Source: an uncultured Flavobacteriaceae bacterium
Lineage (GTDB): Bacteria > Bacteroidota > Bacteroidia > Flavobacteriales > Flavobacteriaceae
Direction: 5' to 3'
Length of the DNA: 64,000 nucleotides
Assembly: GCA_947501845.1 (NCBI GenBank)
Contig: CANMXP010000024.1
Coordinates: forward strand, 21,137-85,136
Under the pieces are notes generated by a model. It did no database searches. It had not been told where the DNA came from and saw only the letters and a list, made by a program, of their open reading frames with translations. A program made the translations under genes and the position numbers. Below are positions 55,155 through 62,442 of the stretch, in pieces (position 1 is the stretch's first letter; every line of letters starts with the position of its first letter).

Positions 55155-55700
55155 ATGAAGAAAGCAATAGTAAAATCAGTAAGTAAAAGTAGTTCTCATA
55201 CCTTTAGTAAATATAATTGCAAAAAAATATTACTACTTAAAGGATTAGGAGTAGATGGTGATGCACATTTGGGAAAAACAGTTAAGCATCGTTCAAGAGT
55301 CGCACATGACCCAACTCAACCGAACTTAAGACAGGTTCACCTAATTCATTCCGAACTTTTTGATGAACTAAAAGAAAAAGGATTTGACATACAAGATGGA
55401 CAAATTGGTGAAAACATAACTACAAGAGGAATAGAATTACTAAAACTCCCTAAAGATACTATTTTAAGCATTGGAGAGACAGCCAAAGTAATGATTACTG
55501 GATTAAGAAACCCATGCAAACAACTTGACTCAATTAAACAAGGATTAATGAAGGCTGTTTTGGATAAAGATGAACAAGGGAATCTAATTAGAAAAGCTGG
55601 AATAATGGGAATAGTTTTAGAAGGAGGAGAAGTGAAAATTGGAAATGAAATCAGAGTTGAATTACCAAAAAAACCTTTTACAAAGTTAGATAGAGTATAA
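55155..55700 (+). CDS. MOSC domain protein (cassette 3)
   Basis: 181 residues starting 13 bases after the junction. GLGVDGDAHLGKT, RQVHLIHSELFDEL, GQIGENITTRGIEL and GLRNPCKQLD (with the Cys common to MOSC domains) cover the whole domain. MOSC proteins carry sulfur or reduce N-hydroxylated compounds with a molybdenum cofactor; stand-alone forms may give resistance to base analogues, as YiiM and YcbX do in E. coli. A metabolic resistance gene would be a sensible cassette cargo. Confidence 0.9.
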   Translation: MKKAIVKSVSKSSSHTFSKYNCKKILLLKGLGVDGDAHLGKTVKHRSRVAHDPTQPNLRQVHLIHSELFDELKEKGFDIQDGQIGENITTRGIELLKLPKDTILSIGETAKVMITGLRNPCKQLDSIKQGLMKAVLDKDEQGNLIRKAGIMGIVLEGGEVKIGNEIRVELPKKPFTKLDRV

Positions 55701-55709
55701 TAAAAGCCA

Positions 55710-55844
55710 GTGGCTAACATTGTATAAAAATAATGCTTAGTTTTATCCTTAATCAAAAGGTTAGTGCGTATTTGGTCACTCCGATTTTCCTGCGGAAAAT
55801 CCTCGGACACAAAACCGCACTATTCTTATACGAAACCGTTAGGC
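55710..55844 (+). repeat. attC-like site 3
   Basis: Left core GTGGCTAAC (55710-55718), right core GTTAGGC (55838-55844). Arms TTGTATAAAAATAATGC and GCACTATTCTTATACGAA; centre CGATTTTCCTGCGGAAAATC. Confidence 0.8.
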
Positions 55845-55875
55845 AACATTCGCTCAGACCAAAGAGCTATTAATT

Positions 55876-57177
55876 ATGGATGATAATCTGAGACAAGAAA
55901 TCTTAACAGCATTGAGAAAAAGAGGATACCAAGATGTTACGGTAACTTCTTATTCTTCTCGATTGTTTAAGTTGTTCGAATATTATCCATCTATTCCACC
56001 TATTGAAATCTCAAATAAGCAAGTTACAAAATACGCACAATCTTTGATTTCAAGAGATTATTCTGCTTCAACAATACGAGCGTTGTTCTACGCATGTAGC
56101 TTTTATTACGATGAATTGAACAATAAAAAACATGGCCATTATAAAGTAAAATTGCCGCCAGAGAAAGAACAACATACTGAGTTTTTCAAACAAGCTGATG
56201 TTCTCGCTATGATTGAGCATAAAACTAATTTAAAACATAAGGCGATTATTTTACTTATGTATTCTTGTGGCTTAGAGGCCAGTGATATAATAAACCTTCG
56301 AGTTGAACATATTCGTTCGAATGAAACTCGTCCGAATATTCAAATAGTAGATAAGGCTGGAAAACTTAAACGAAGAGCATTTTTATCCAAAAGGATTTTG
56401 CCCACTTTAAGACAGTACTACTTTGCATATGAACCAAAAAATTGGTTATTTCATGGCGCTACTGATAAGGATAAGCAGTATACTGCTGGTAGTATCCGAA
56501 AACTAATTGATGACTCAATTTCTGAATTAAATTTAAATCCACTACTAAAATCTAAGTCATTTAGACATACTTACATGAAGCATATGACTGAATTAGGCGT
56601 GCCTTTAATAAAAGTATTAAGTGACTTGGAATTAAACGCTTTCGATACACATTTAAAATACTCTAAGATAATACATGGTGTATCTGACATCATGTTTTCA
56701 CCGATAGATAAAAAGATAAATGAAGATACAGAAATAGAAGATTTTAAAGATTTGGAACACCTGGTTTTCGAATTGGAAGACAAAAATGAAGTGGATTATT
56801 TAATTGAAGGTCTGGAATGTTTTAGATGTGGAGCTTTAAGAGCAGGAGTAATTTTTATTTGGTCTGCTTCGATTCGGAATATTCGTCAAAAAATTATTGA
56901 TAAGGCGGACTTAAAAAAAATAAATGAAGAACTTTCCTTGATTGATAATAAGCCAAGAAAAATAAAGAACATTGACAGTTTTGAATATATAAAAGACGAA
57001 ACCACTTTACTGTTGAGTGAGAGACTTGGGATTTATGGTAAATTTGAGAAAAACGAGTTGACAAATACTTGTCTTGGATTAAGGAATAAATGTGGACATC
57101 CCTCGACTTATAAACCTGAAATTTTTAAAGTTAAAGCTTTTGTTGAGGATATTTTGAATATGGTTTATAAAAAATAA
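55876..57177 (+). CDS. Catalytically dead tyrosine recombinase fused to a HEPN-like domain (cassette 4)
   Basis: 433 residues. Residues 1-280 align along their length with the array recombinase (NLKHKAIILLMYSCGL against NLKHKCIISLLYSSGL; a shared Y-x-P-K-x-x-L-F segment), but catalytic positions are lost: Glu134 replaces the first Arg, Lys227 the His of HxxR, Asn254 the third-box His; only Arg230 and Tyr262 remain. DNA cleavage is therefore not expected. Residues 285-433 are helical and contain RNKCGH (403-408), the R-N-x3-H pattern of HEPN ribonucleases, in LGLRNKCGHPS. A DNA-binding module coupled to an RNase-like effector suggests a defence or addiction role. The stop is one base before the left core of attC 4. 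Confidence 0.75.
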   Translation: MDDNLRQEILTALRKRGYQDVTVTSYSSRLFKLFEYYPSIPPIEISNKQVTKYAQSLISRDYSASTIRALFYACSFYYDELNNKKHGHYKVKLPPEKEQHTEFFKQADVLAMIEHKTNLKHKAIILLMYSCGLEASDIINLRVEHIRSNETRPNIQIVDKAGKLKRRAFLSKRILPTLRQYYFAYEPKNWLFHGATDKDKQYTAGSIRKLIDDSISELNLNPLLKSKSFRHTYMKHMTELGVPLIKVLSDLELNAFDTHLKYSKIIHGVSDIMFSPIDKKINEDTEIEDFKDLEHLVFELEDKNEVDYLIEGLECFRCGALRAGVIFIWSASIRNIRQKIIDKADLKKINEELSLIDNKPRKIKNIDSFEYIKDETTLLLSERLGIYGKFEKNELTNTCLGLRNKCGHPSTYKPEIFKVKAFVEDILNMVYKK

Positions 57178-57178
57178 C

Positions 57179-57315
57179 GTTGCCTAACACGGTGTATAAT
57201 TAATTGCTTTGGTAAGTGCTTATCTGCAAAATTCCTTCGGAATTTTCTCTGGCTTGTATTTGTTTACTAATTTAGTCGCTTAACCACGCAACTAACCATA
57301 CACAAACCGTTAGCT
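57179..57315 (+). repeat. attC-like site 4
   Basis: Left core GTTGCCTAAC (57179-57188), right core GTTAGCT (57309-57315). Arms GGTGTATAATTAATTGC and ACTAACCATACACAAAC; centre CAAAATTCCTTCGGAATTTT. Confidence 0.8.
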
Positions 57316-57346
57316 TTAATTAGAAGCAACTTTGTGAAATAAAAAA

Positions 57347-57601
57347 CTACGAATTATCTCTTTCTGAAAAGTGGACATTGCAAATATCTGACAAAGGAAC
57401 TTCTAAAGCTTGACTTATTTTGAATAACGTATGAATAGTAGCATTAGTCCTTCCCTGCTCAATTCTTGAAATATTTGTTGTATCAATTCTCGCCTCGATT
57501 CTACCGACCAAATCCACCTGTGTTAAACCTTTTTCAAGTCTAATTCTTTTTATATTCTGACCAACAATTTTTAAAACTTCTGACTTTTTCATACTTGCCA
57601 T
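57347..57601 (-). CDS. XRE-family helix-turn-helix regulator (cassette 5)
   Basis: About 84 residues from ATG 57601 (TTG 57610 and ATG 57592 are alternatives; all lie in or at operator 1). HTH: VGQNIKRIRLEKGLTQVDLVGRIEARIDTTNISRIEQGRTNATIHTLFKISQALEVPLSDI. It runs against the cassette direction and is divergent from a 62-residue protein. Two operator copies flank the single clear promoter, as in self-regulated antitoxin genes. Confidence 0.88.
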   Translation of the reverse strand: MASMKKSEVLKIVGQNIKRIRLEKGLTQVDLVGRIEARIDTTNISRIEQGRTNATIHTLFKISQALEVPLSDICNVHFSERDNS

Positions 57602-57658
57602 ATTTGACAAGTCAATAAAAGGTTTATATTTGCATATGTTAATGCCATATATGACAAG
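57594..57658. promoter_or_regulatory. Two repeated operators around a promoter, cassette 5
   Basis: GCCATATTTGACAAG (57597-57611) and GCCATATATGACAAG (57644-57658) differ in one base; the first is part of CTTGCCATATTTGACAAG, an inverted repeat CTTG-N10-CAAG. Between them lies TTG (57604-57606) - N18 - TATATTTG (57625-57632), a full class promoter pointing right. Binding at both would shut off both divergent genes. Confidence 0.7.
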
Positions 57659-57662
57659 TTTT

Positions 57663-57851
57663 ATGAAAAAACAAAAAATAGATTTTTCAAAATTAGTTGA
57701 TGATTGCTTTCTATCTCCTGAAGAATTCGCAGAATGTTTGGATAAGGGAGTTGAAATGCTGTTTTATATAGAAGAGGATACTTTTGATAGAAAAGATATA
57801 CAAAATGTTGTTTTTGCTTTAAAAAAAATTAGTGATAGCTTGAGAAATTAA
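57663..57851 (+). CDS. Small acidic protein divergent from XRE regulator (cassette 5)
   Basis: 62 residues from the ATG at 57663. Earlier in-frame ATG codons lie inside the promoter or operator 2 and would be upstream of or at the transcription start, so they are rejected. The sequence (FSKLVDDCFLSPEEFAECLDKGVEMLFYIEEDTFDRKDIQNVVFALKKI) is helical and without known motif. Position suggests the partner of the XRE regulator. Confidence 0.65.
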   Translation: MKKQKIDFSKLVDDCFLSPEEFAECLDKGVEMLFYIEEDTFDRKDIQNVVFALKKISDSLRN

Positions 57852-57858
57852 GAATAAC

Positions 57859-57995
57859 TAAAGCTAACAATGTGTAAAAAAAATACTATTTTTATTTCTT
57901 AATCGAAAGGTCTGTACTTATTTGCTTGCTTCTGATTTTCCTTCGGAAAATCACAGCTTACAAACCCGTACTTTCCTTACACGAGAACGTTGGGC
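57859..57995 (+). repeat. attC-like site 5
   Basis: Left core TAAAGCTAAC (57859-57868), right core GTTGGGC (57989-57995). Arms ATGTGTAAAAAAAATAC and GTACTTTCCTTACACGA; centre CTGATTTTCCTTCGGAAAAT. Confidence 0.8.
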
Positions 57996-58017
57996 GTAAT
58001 TGCCAATCAGAACGTAA

Positions 58018-58923
58018 ATGTTGAAACTAAATAAAAATCTTAACAAAGGAAAAACTCATCTGATTGGTGGATTTAAACTACCGTATTCTCTTGACGGTTC
58101 TTTGCACAACCGTCCGAAATGGGTGGATGAAAACGATACGGAAAAAGTTGAAAATTTAATTGGATACTTATTTGTAGATTATTTGAGAAAAGTAAAAAAA
58201 AGAAAAGTTCTTTACTACTCACTAAATCCAAAAGACGACCATAAAAACCCTGACCTATTTGTCCATTTAGATGGAAAAATTTTTGGAGTACAAGTTACCC
58301 AATTTGTCCTGCGTGAATACTTGTCAAGATTTAATCAAGCAAAACGAATTTGCGAAAAATTATCTCAATTCATAAGTGATATATATACCCCTCCAATTAA
58401 AGTAAATGTCCAAATATGCACACCTTGGGATAGTGATGAAGTTCCAAAAGCGCCAATCAAAAAGTATAGAAAATTAGCAAGTGAAATAGCTGATAAAATT
58501 TCTGCAAACATTGGAGAATTGACTTCTAAAAACGAATATCTAAATTTCAATCTTAACAATACCAATACAGATTTAAAAGATATAGCAGAAAGTTACAACC
58601 TCTATCCTATTCCAAATGGAAGAAAATCAAATTTCTTTGGAAACAATAATATTTATATCGATTACGGATTCGATAATGTTTTAATATTTAAAGAGGACAT
58701 TGAAGAAACTGCAGATAAAGTTTATAACGACAAAAACGATGGAAATTCGGAAATTCTTATAATTTGGGGAGATGAAAGGCAATTCATGGACACCGAAAAG
58801 CATATAATCAAGGCTTTACATGAAAGGTTTCAGAATACAACTTTTGAATCAGTTTACTTTATGTCATTTGTAAATTTATTGGAAATTCAAGACAGAGTTA
58901 TAAGTGTCAATAAAATTAATTAA
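58018..58923 (+). CDS. Candidate PD-(D/E)XK-type nuclease or unknown effector (cassette 6)
   Basis: 301 residues, soluble. The segment NPDLFVHLDGKIFGVQVTQF has the spacing of a PD-(D/E)XK core, with Gln and Thr where Glu and Lys would be, so it is either a variant active site or a degenerate one. The C-terminal part (ILIIWGDERQFMDTEKHIIKALHERFQNTTFESVYFMSF) looks like a second alpha/beta unit. No family name can be given. It is 22 bases after the junction and precedes an XRE/SymE-like pair in the same cassette. Confidence 0.5.
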   Translation: MLKLNKNLNKGKTHLIGGFKLPYSLDGSLHNRPKWVDENDTEKVENLIGYLFVDYLRKVKKRKVLYYSLNPKDDHKNPDLFVHLDGKIFGVQVTQFVLREYLSRFNQAKRICEKLSQFISDIYTPPIKVNVQICTPWDSDEVPKAPIKKYRKLASEIADKISANIGELTSKNEYLNFNLNNTNTDLKDIAESYNLYPIPNGRKSNFFGNNNIYIDYGFDNVLIFKEDIEETADKVYNDKNDGNSEILIIWGDERQFMDTEKHIIKALHERFQNTTFESVYFMSFVNLLEIQDRVISVNKIN

Positions 58924-59141
58924 CTCTTAAGAAGTTCTGAAACAGAAAGTTCTAATCCATTGGCAATCTTTATCAACGTTAGTAATCGTGGATTCGTTTT
59001 TCCATTTTCAATCATATACAATTGAGTTCTACCAATCTCACAATCAAAAGCAAATGACTTTTGGTCAATCTCCTTTTCTTCTCTTAATCGCCTGATTTTA
59101 GCACCTAATTTTTGAAAATATTTTTCTTCTTTCGTGTTCAC
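58920..59141 (-). CDS. XRE-family helix-turn-helix regulator (cassette 6)
   Basis: 73 residues from a GTG start at 59141; no in-frame ATG is near. HTH: LGAKIRRLREEKEIDQKSFAFDCEIGRTQLYMIENGKTNPRLLTLIKIANGLELSVSELL. Divergent from the SymE-like gene, with two operator copies between them, one overlapping its own start. Its 3' end overlaps the preceding gene by four bases. Probable antitoxin or repressor of the SymE-like toxin. Confidence 0.88.
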   Translation of the reverse strand: MNTKEEKYFQKLGAKIRRLREEKEIDQKSFAFDCEIGRTQLYMIENGKTNPRLLTLIKIANGLELSVSELLKS

Positions 59142-59192
59142 TATACCGAATTTCGATAAATTATTTATATATTGTGTTCGGAATAGCGAACA
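59135..59192. promoter_or_regulatory. Two inverted operator copies between XRE and SymE-like genes
   Basis: TGTTCACTATACCGAA (59135-59150) and, in opposite orientation, TTCGGAATAGCGAACA (59177-59192) match at 14 of 16 positions after reversal. They are 26 bases apart. The second copy ends two bases before the toxin ATG; the first overlaps the regulator start. Confidence 0.65.
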
Positions 59193-59194
59193 TT

Positions 59195-59398
59195 ATGCCA
59201 ATAAACCGATTTAGAAAGCTAAAGATTTATAAAAAATTTCAACCTCGTAAATGGAGTAATTACGCGGCTGTTCCTGAAATTCGGCTTGAAGGAAAATGGT
59301 TGAGAGAACTTGGATTTGAAATCGGAAAAGGAATTGAAATTAAGCAACAAAAAAATAAACTGACTATTAAACTAACCGACAAAAAAGAAGAAAAATAA
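59195..59398 (+). CDS. SymE-like toxin (cassette 6)
   Basis: 67 residues from ATG 59195 (a GTG 21 bases earlier lies in the operator and is rejected). VPEIRLEGKWLRELGFEIGKGIEIKQQKNKLTIKL is the SymE/AbrB-like core (P-x-I-x-L-x-G-x-W-L-x-x-x-G-F). E. coli SymE is an SOS-induced toxin with RNA-cleaving or nucleoid-condensing effects, held back by an antisense RNA; here control seems to be by the divergent XRE protein instead. The pair could stabilise the array. Confidence 0.83.
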   Translation: MPINRFRKLKIYKKFQPRKWSNYAAVPEIRLEGKWLRELGFEIGKGIEIKQQKNKLTIKLTDKKEEK

Positions 59399-59399
59399 C

Positions 59400-59536
59400 T
59401 ACGCCCAACAAGGTGTAAAATTCATCGCTTGTTACTTGCCTACTCGGAAAAATCTCTGATTTTTCCTTTGTCTGTTTGTACTTGCAAAGTTAATTACTAA
59501 ATTCACGCAACGAAATCTTACACAAGAACGTTACCT
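59400..59536 (+). repeat. attC-like site 6
   Basis: Left core TACGCCCAAC (59400-59409), right core GTTACCT (59530-59536). Arms AGGTGTAAAATTCATCGC and CGAAATCTTACACAAGAA; centre CGGAAAAATCTCTGATTTTTCC, inverted relative to most other sites. Confidence 0.78.
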
Positions 59537-59551
59537 GCAAGCGCAAAAAAA

Positions 59552-59866
59552 ATGAACACAGAAGAATTCGTAAAAGCATTTTATTCCGAAAAACAGAATT
59601 TTCTAAAAGAATATCTATCTGAAAAATCGGAAACCGAAGTTGGAGAATTAATTAAGTCTCTTAATCTGACTGAACAACAGACTGAAATAATGAAAAAAGT
59701 CTTGAACTCATCTTTGACTGATATTTTTTATACTATTCTTTTAGGTTTAGATGGTTCTGCTTCTATCGGAGGAATCCAAGAAATGTATGACTTAAAAGAT
59801 GAAAAAGGAAATCAATTAAGTGGAGAAATAGAAGGTTACGCTTATGAATATTTTCAAGAGAGATGA
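59552..59866 (+). CDS. Unknown protein, first of a coupled pair (cassette 7)
   Basis: 104 residues. Helical N-terminal half (EEFVKAFYSEKQNFLKEYLSEKSETEVGELIKSL) and a C-terminal half with TDIFYTILLGLDGSASIGGIQEMYDLKDEKG. No known motif. Begins 16 bases after the junction and overlaps the next gene by four bases (ATGA). Size and acidity would suit an immunity-like protein, but that is a guess. Confidence 0.65.
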   Translation: MNTEEFVKAFYSEKQNFLKEYLSEKSETEVGELIKSLNLTEQQTEIMKKVLNSSLTDIFYTILLGLDGSASIGGIQEMYDLKDEKGNQLSGEIEGYAYEYFQER

Positions 59867-60384
59867 TTGGATTTGATAACATAAAAGATAACTTAATTGA
59901 TATAAATGATTTTCGTTTGAAATGGAGATTCACGGATAAAAATTATAACCTTTTACCTAATGAACACTTGAAACAATTAAAGCCCTTAAATAAAGGCGCT
60001 TCTAATTTTTTGTGGAATCACATTATGACGGTTGATTTGCACAAAGACACTCCATTCAAGAATAATTTTTTCAAAACCATTGATAAAGCGAAAATATCTG
60101 ATGGTAATGAATCTGAAATTAAAAAATGGCTCTACCAAAGAGGTTTTCCGTTTGACAGGGAAGTTTACTTGTCTTGGCAGCCTGATGAAGGAATGATAGT
60201 TCCTTGGAAAATTTTAATTAAGTATTTTGATGATTTTTACTATAGCGGATCTGATGATTTAACTGTTATTGATGAATCTCTTAGTTGGGCTTTATTGTTC
60301 TATCACGAATCAGAAATATATTTTGGATCAAATGAAAAATATACTCCATCAAATAGCTTTAACGACATTAACGTTATATGGTAA
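59863..60384 (+). CDS. Unknown protein, second of a coupled pair (cassette 7)
   Basis: 173 residues, soluble, acidic, rich in aromatic residues (FLWNHIMTVDLHKDTPFKNNFF, FPFDREVYLSWQPDEGMIVPWKIL). Similar small proteins often occur beside toxin genes in Bacteroidota, but nothing diagnostic is visible. Translationally coupled to the gene before it, and the stop is six bases before the left core of site 7. Confidence 0.65.
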   Translation: MIGFDNIKDNLIDINDFRLKWRFTDKNYNLLPNEHLKQLKPLNKGASNFLWNHIMTVDLHKDTPFKNNFFKTIDKAKISDGNESEIKKWLYQRGFPFDREVYLSWQPDEGMIVPWKILIKYFDDFYYSGSDDLTVIDESLSWALLFYHESEIYFGSNEKYTPSNSFNDINVIW

Positions 60385-60390
60385 AAGCCA

Positions 60391-60587
60391 GCAGGTAACA
60401 ATGTATAAGAAAACATAGGGCTTTTGGGCTTAATTGAATGGACTGTGTTTATTTGCAAAGTCGCCAAATATAAAATTTGGCGTTTACGAGAAAAAAGATA
60501 AAAGCAAAATATTTATATTTGGCTTAGTACCAATCCGAAACGTATTGCTTATCACCCGCCCTACGTTTCTTATACGAGACGTTAGGC
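60391..60587 (+). repeat. attC-like site 7, long form
   Basis: Left core GCAGGTAAC (60391-60399), right core GTTAGGC (60581-60587). Outer arms GTATAAGAAAACATAGGGC and GCCCTACGTTTCTTATAC pair almost completely. The centre is about 65 bases longer than in the other sites and contains GCCAAATATAAAATTTGGC and other palindromes, as in long VCR-like attC sites. Confidence 0.8.
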
Positions 60588-60629
60588 ACAAGCTAAACAA
60601 AATATAAACTATAAAACAAATTATACCCT

Positions 60630-61622
60630 ATGAAAACAAAAATATTATTAATCGTATTAATTGGAATAAGTTTTGGGTTGGTAGCTCAAGTTACAGATAC
60701 TGGAGATAAAGTTGGCATTGGAACAACAAGTCCTATATCCAAATTACAAATTGAAGACACAAATGCAGGAGGAGAAATTGGAATTACTATTAAGAACAAA
60801 AATGCCACAATTGGGACTAAGTCCGTAATTGACTTCGTAACGACCACAACCAGTACAAAATATGGATCCTTAGCTGTGGAACATACTAGCTTAGGTGCAG
60901 GAGCTATGATTTTCTCTACCAGAGGTGGCGATTTTGAAAAAATGAGGATTACTAGCAATGGTAGTGTCGGAATTGGAACAACCAATCCTTCTGGTAAACT
61001 AGAAATTTTAAAAAATGCAGACTTATCTACGTCAATAACGATACCAAATAGTGGCCTAATAATAAGGGCTGATAATGATGGAAATGATGCAAGTCTCAGG
61101 TTTGGAGTTGACAACACCAATTTGAAAGCACTTATCCAAACACAGCAGACTTCAACAGCAGCAAAATTTGATTTACTTATAAACCCCTTTGGTGGAAATT
61201 TGGGCATAGGAACAAATAATACGAATGGATGGAAATTGGCAGTGAATGGAAACATCAGAGCCAAAGAAATAAAAGTAGAAACTGGATGGTCAGATTTCGT
61301 ATTTGAAAAAAACTACAACTTGCCCACTTTAAAAGAAGTAGAAAACCATATTAAAGAAAAAGGACATTTGAAAGATATTCCAAGTGCTAAAGAAGTTGAA
61401 GAAAATGGAATTTTTCTTGGAGAAATGGATTCAAAATTATTGCAAAAAATTGAGGAGTTAACCCTTTATACTATTCAACAGCAGAAAGAAATTATTTTGC
61501 AAAAAGAAAAGGTTGAAAAACTTGAAAAAGAAAACGAATCTTTAAAGTTTTTAGCAGTTAAGTTTCTAGAATTACAAAAAAGATTAGAAAAAATAGAAGG
61601 TATAAATAGTAATGAAAATTAA
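60630..61622 (+). CDS. Secreted tail-fibre-like surface protein (cassette 8)
   Basis: 330 residues with signal peptide (MKTKILLIVLIGISFGLVAQ). Repeats of GIGTTxPxxKLxI type (GIGTTSPISKLQI, GIGTTNPSGKLEI, GIGTNNTNGWKLAV) form a beta-rich stalk; a C-terminal coiled coil ends the chain. Residues from about 205 (KLAVNGNIRAKEIKV to EELTLYTI) closely match the C-terminal module of the chromosomal gene at 26014-26811. An exported surface protein as a cassette cargo is unusual. Confidence 0.78.
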   Translation: MKTKILLIVLIGISFGLVAQVTDTGDKVGIGTTSPISKLQIEDTNAGGEIGITIKNKNATIGTKSVIDFVTTTTSTKYGSLAVEHTSLGAGAMIFSTRGGDFEKMRITSNGSVGIGTTNPSGKLEILKNADLSTSITIPNSGLIIRADNDGNDASLRFGVDNTNLKALIQTQQTSTAAKFDLLINPFGGNLGIGTNNTNGWKLAVNGNIRAKEIKVETGWSDFVFEKNYNLPTLKEVENHIKEKGHLKDIPSAKEVEENGIFLGEMDSKLLQKIEELTLYTIQQQKEIILQKEKVEKLEKENESLKFLAVKFLELQKRLEKIEGINSNEN

Positions 61623-61661
61623 GATTCAAATTATATCTCAAAAAAATCCTACTTTTACGTT

Positions 61662-62285
61662 ATGGACATAAAATTGACAGAAGAGGAAAAAATTAAAATC
61701 TTGAATTCCGATGATATATACGGAATCATGCAAAAGGTTCTACTTCGGGAAAACAAAATTGACCAAAACAGAGAACATTTTTGGGTTATTGGATTGGCAA
61801 ACAATAATCGCATTCTTTTTATAGAACTTGTTAGTTTAGGAACCGTAAATAAAACATTGGCGGAGCCCATGGAGGTTTTTAGCTTTGCCTTGCAAAAAAG
61901 AGCAGTAAAAATAATTTTATGCCATAACCATCCAAGTGGAGAATTAAAACCATCAGAAGGGGATAAAAATGTATCTGACAGATTAATTCAAGTCGGAATT
62001 ATTGTGGATACCGAGGTTCTTGACCATTTGATAATATCTGACAAAAGTTATTTAAGTTTTGCTGATACAGGGCTTTTAGACGAATTGAAAAAAAGCACAA
62101 AGTATGTTCCTAAATATGTACTAGAACAGAGGTTTAAAAAAGAAGCTACTGAAATTGCCAATAAAAAGAAAACCGTCGAAATTGCTAAAGCCATGAAAAG
62201 AGAAAATGAAGATGTTGAAAAAATTGCTTTATTTACAGGACTATCGATTGAAGAAATTAAAAAGTTGAGAGTTAAAAAGAAATAA
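61662..62285 (+). CDS. RadC/JAB-domain protein (cassette 8)
   Basis: 207 residues. The JAMM metalloprotease-like site is complete: a Glu in FIELVSLG and CHNHPSGELKPSEGD (H-x-H-P-x7-S-x2-D). The helix-hairpin-helix of full RadC is absent. The tail (EIAKAMKRENEDVEKIALFTGLSIEEIKKL) is a small helical unit common at the ends of mobile-element proteins. Such RadC-like genes are enriched on islands and plasmids, and their substrate is unknown. Second gene of the cassette, 39 bases after the surface protein. Confidence 0.87.
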   Translation: MDIKLTEEEKIKILNSDDIYGIMQKVLLRENKIDQNREHFWVIGLANNNRILFIELVSLGTVNKTLAEPMEVFSFALQKRAVKIILCHNHPSGELKPSEGDKNVSDRLIQVGIIVDTEVLDHLIISDKSYLSFADTGLLDELKKSTKYVPKYVLEQRFKKEATEIANKKKTVEIAKAMKRENEDVEKIALFTGLSIEEIKKLRVKKK

Positions 62286-62293
62286 AAGCCAGA

Positions 62294-62425
62294 TGCCTAA
62301 CATGGTATAAAAATAATTGCTGTTTTAGGCTTAAATAAAGGTAGTTGCTATTTTGCTACGTCTGATTTTCCTGCGGAAAATCCTTGCACACAAAACCGCA
62401 ACTATTCTTATACTAGACGTTAGGC
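62294..62425 (+). repeat. attC-like site 8
   Basis: Left core TGCCTAAC (62294-62301), right core GTTAGGC (62419-62425). Arms ATGGTATAAAAATAATTGC and GCAACTATTCTTATACTAG; centre TGATTTTCCTGCGGAAAATC. Confidence 0.8.
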
Positions 62426-62442
62426 AAAATATAAAACCAACA

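Noticed and set aside
60686..61264. 192-codon open frame on the minus strand in cassette 8
   Set aside because: Antisense to the GIGTT repeats of the fibre-like protein; low-complexity Val/Pro/Phe-rich product with no independent support.
53721..62425. CRISPR array
   Set aside because: The repeats are 131-197 bases with internal symmetry, spaced by whole genes of different size, and have variable cores that match their own cassette; none of this fits CRISPR.
62353..62442. Upstream part of the open frame of the DUF4932 gene as coding
   Set aside because: This stretch is attC-like site 8; the lipoprotein signal begins at the ATG at 62443.
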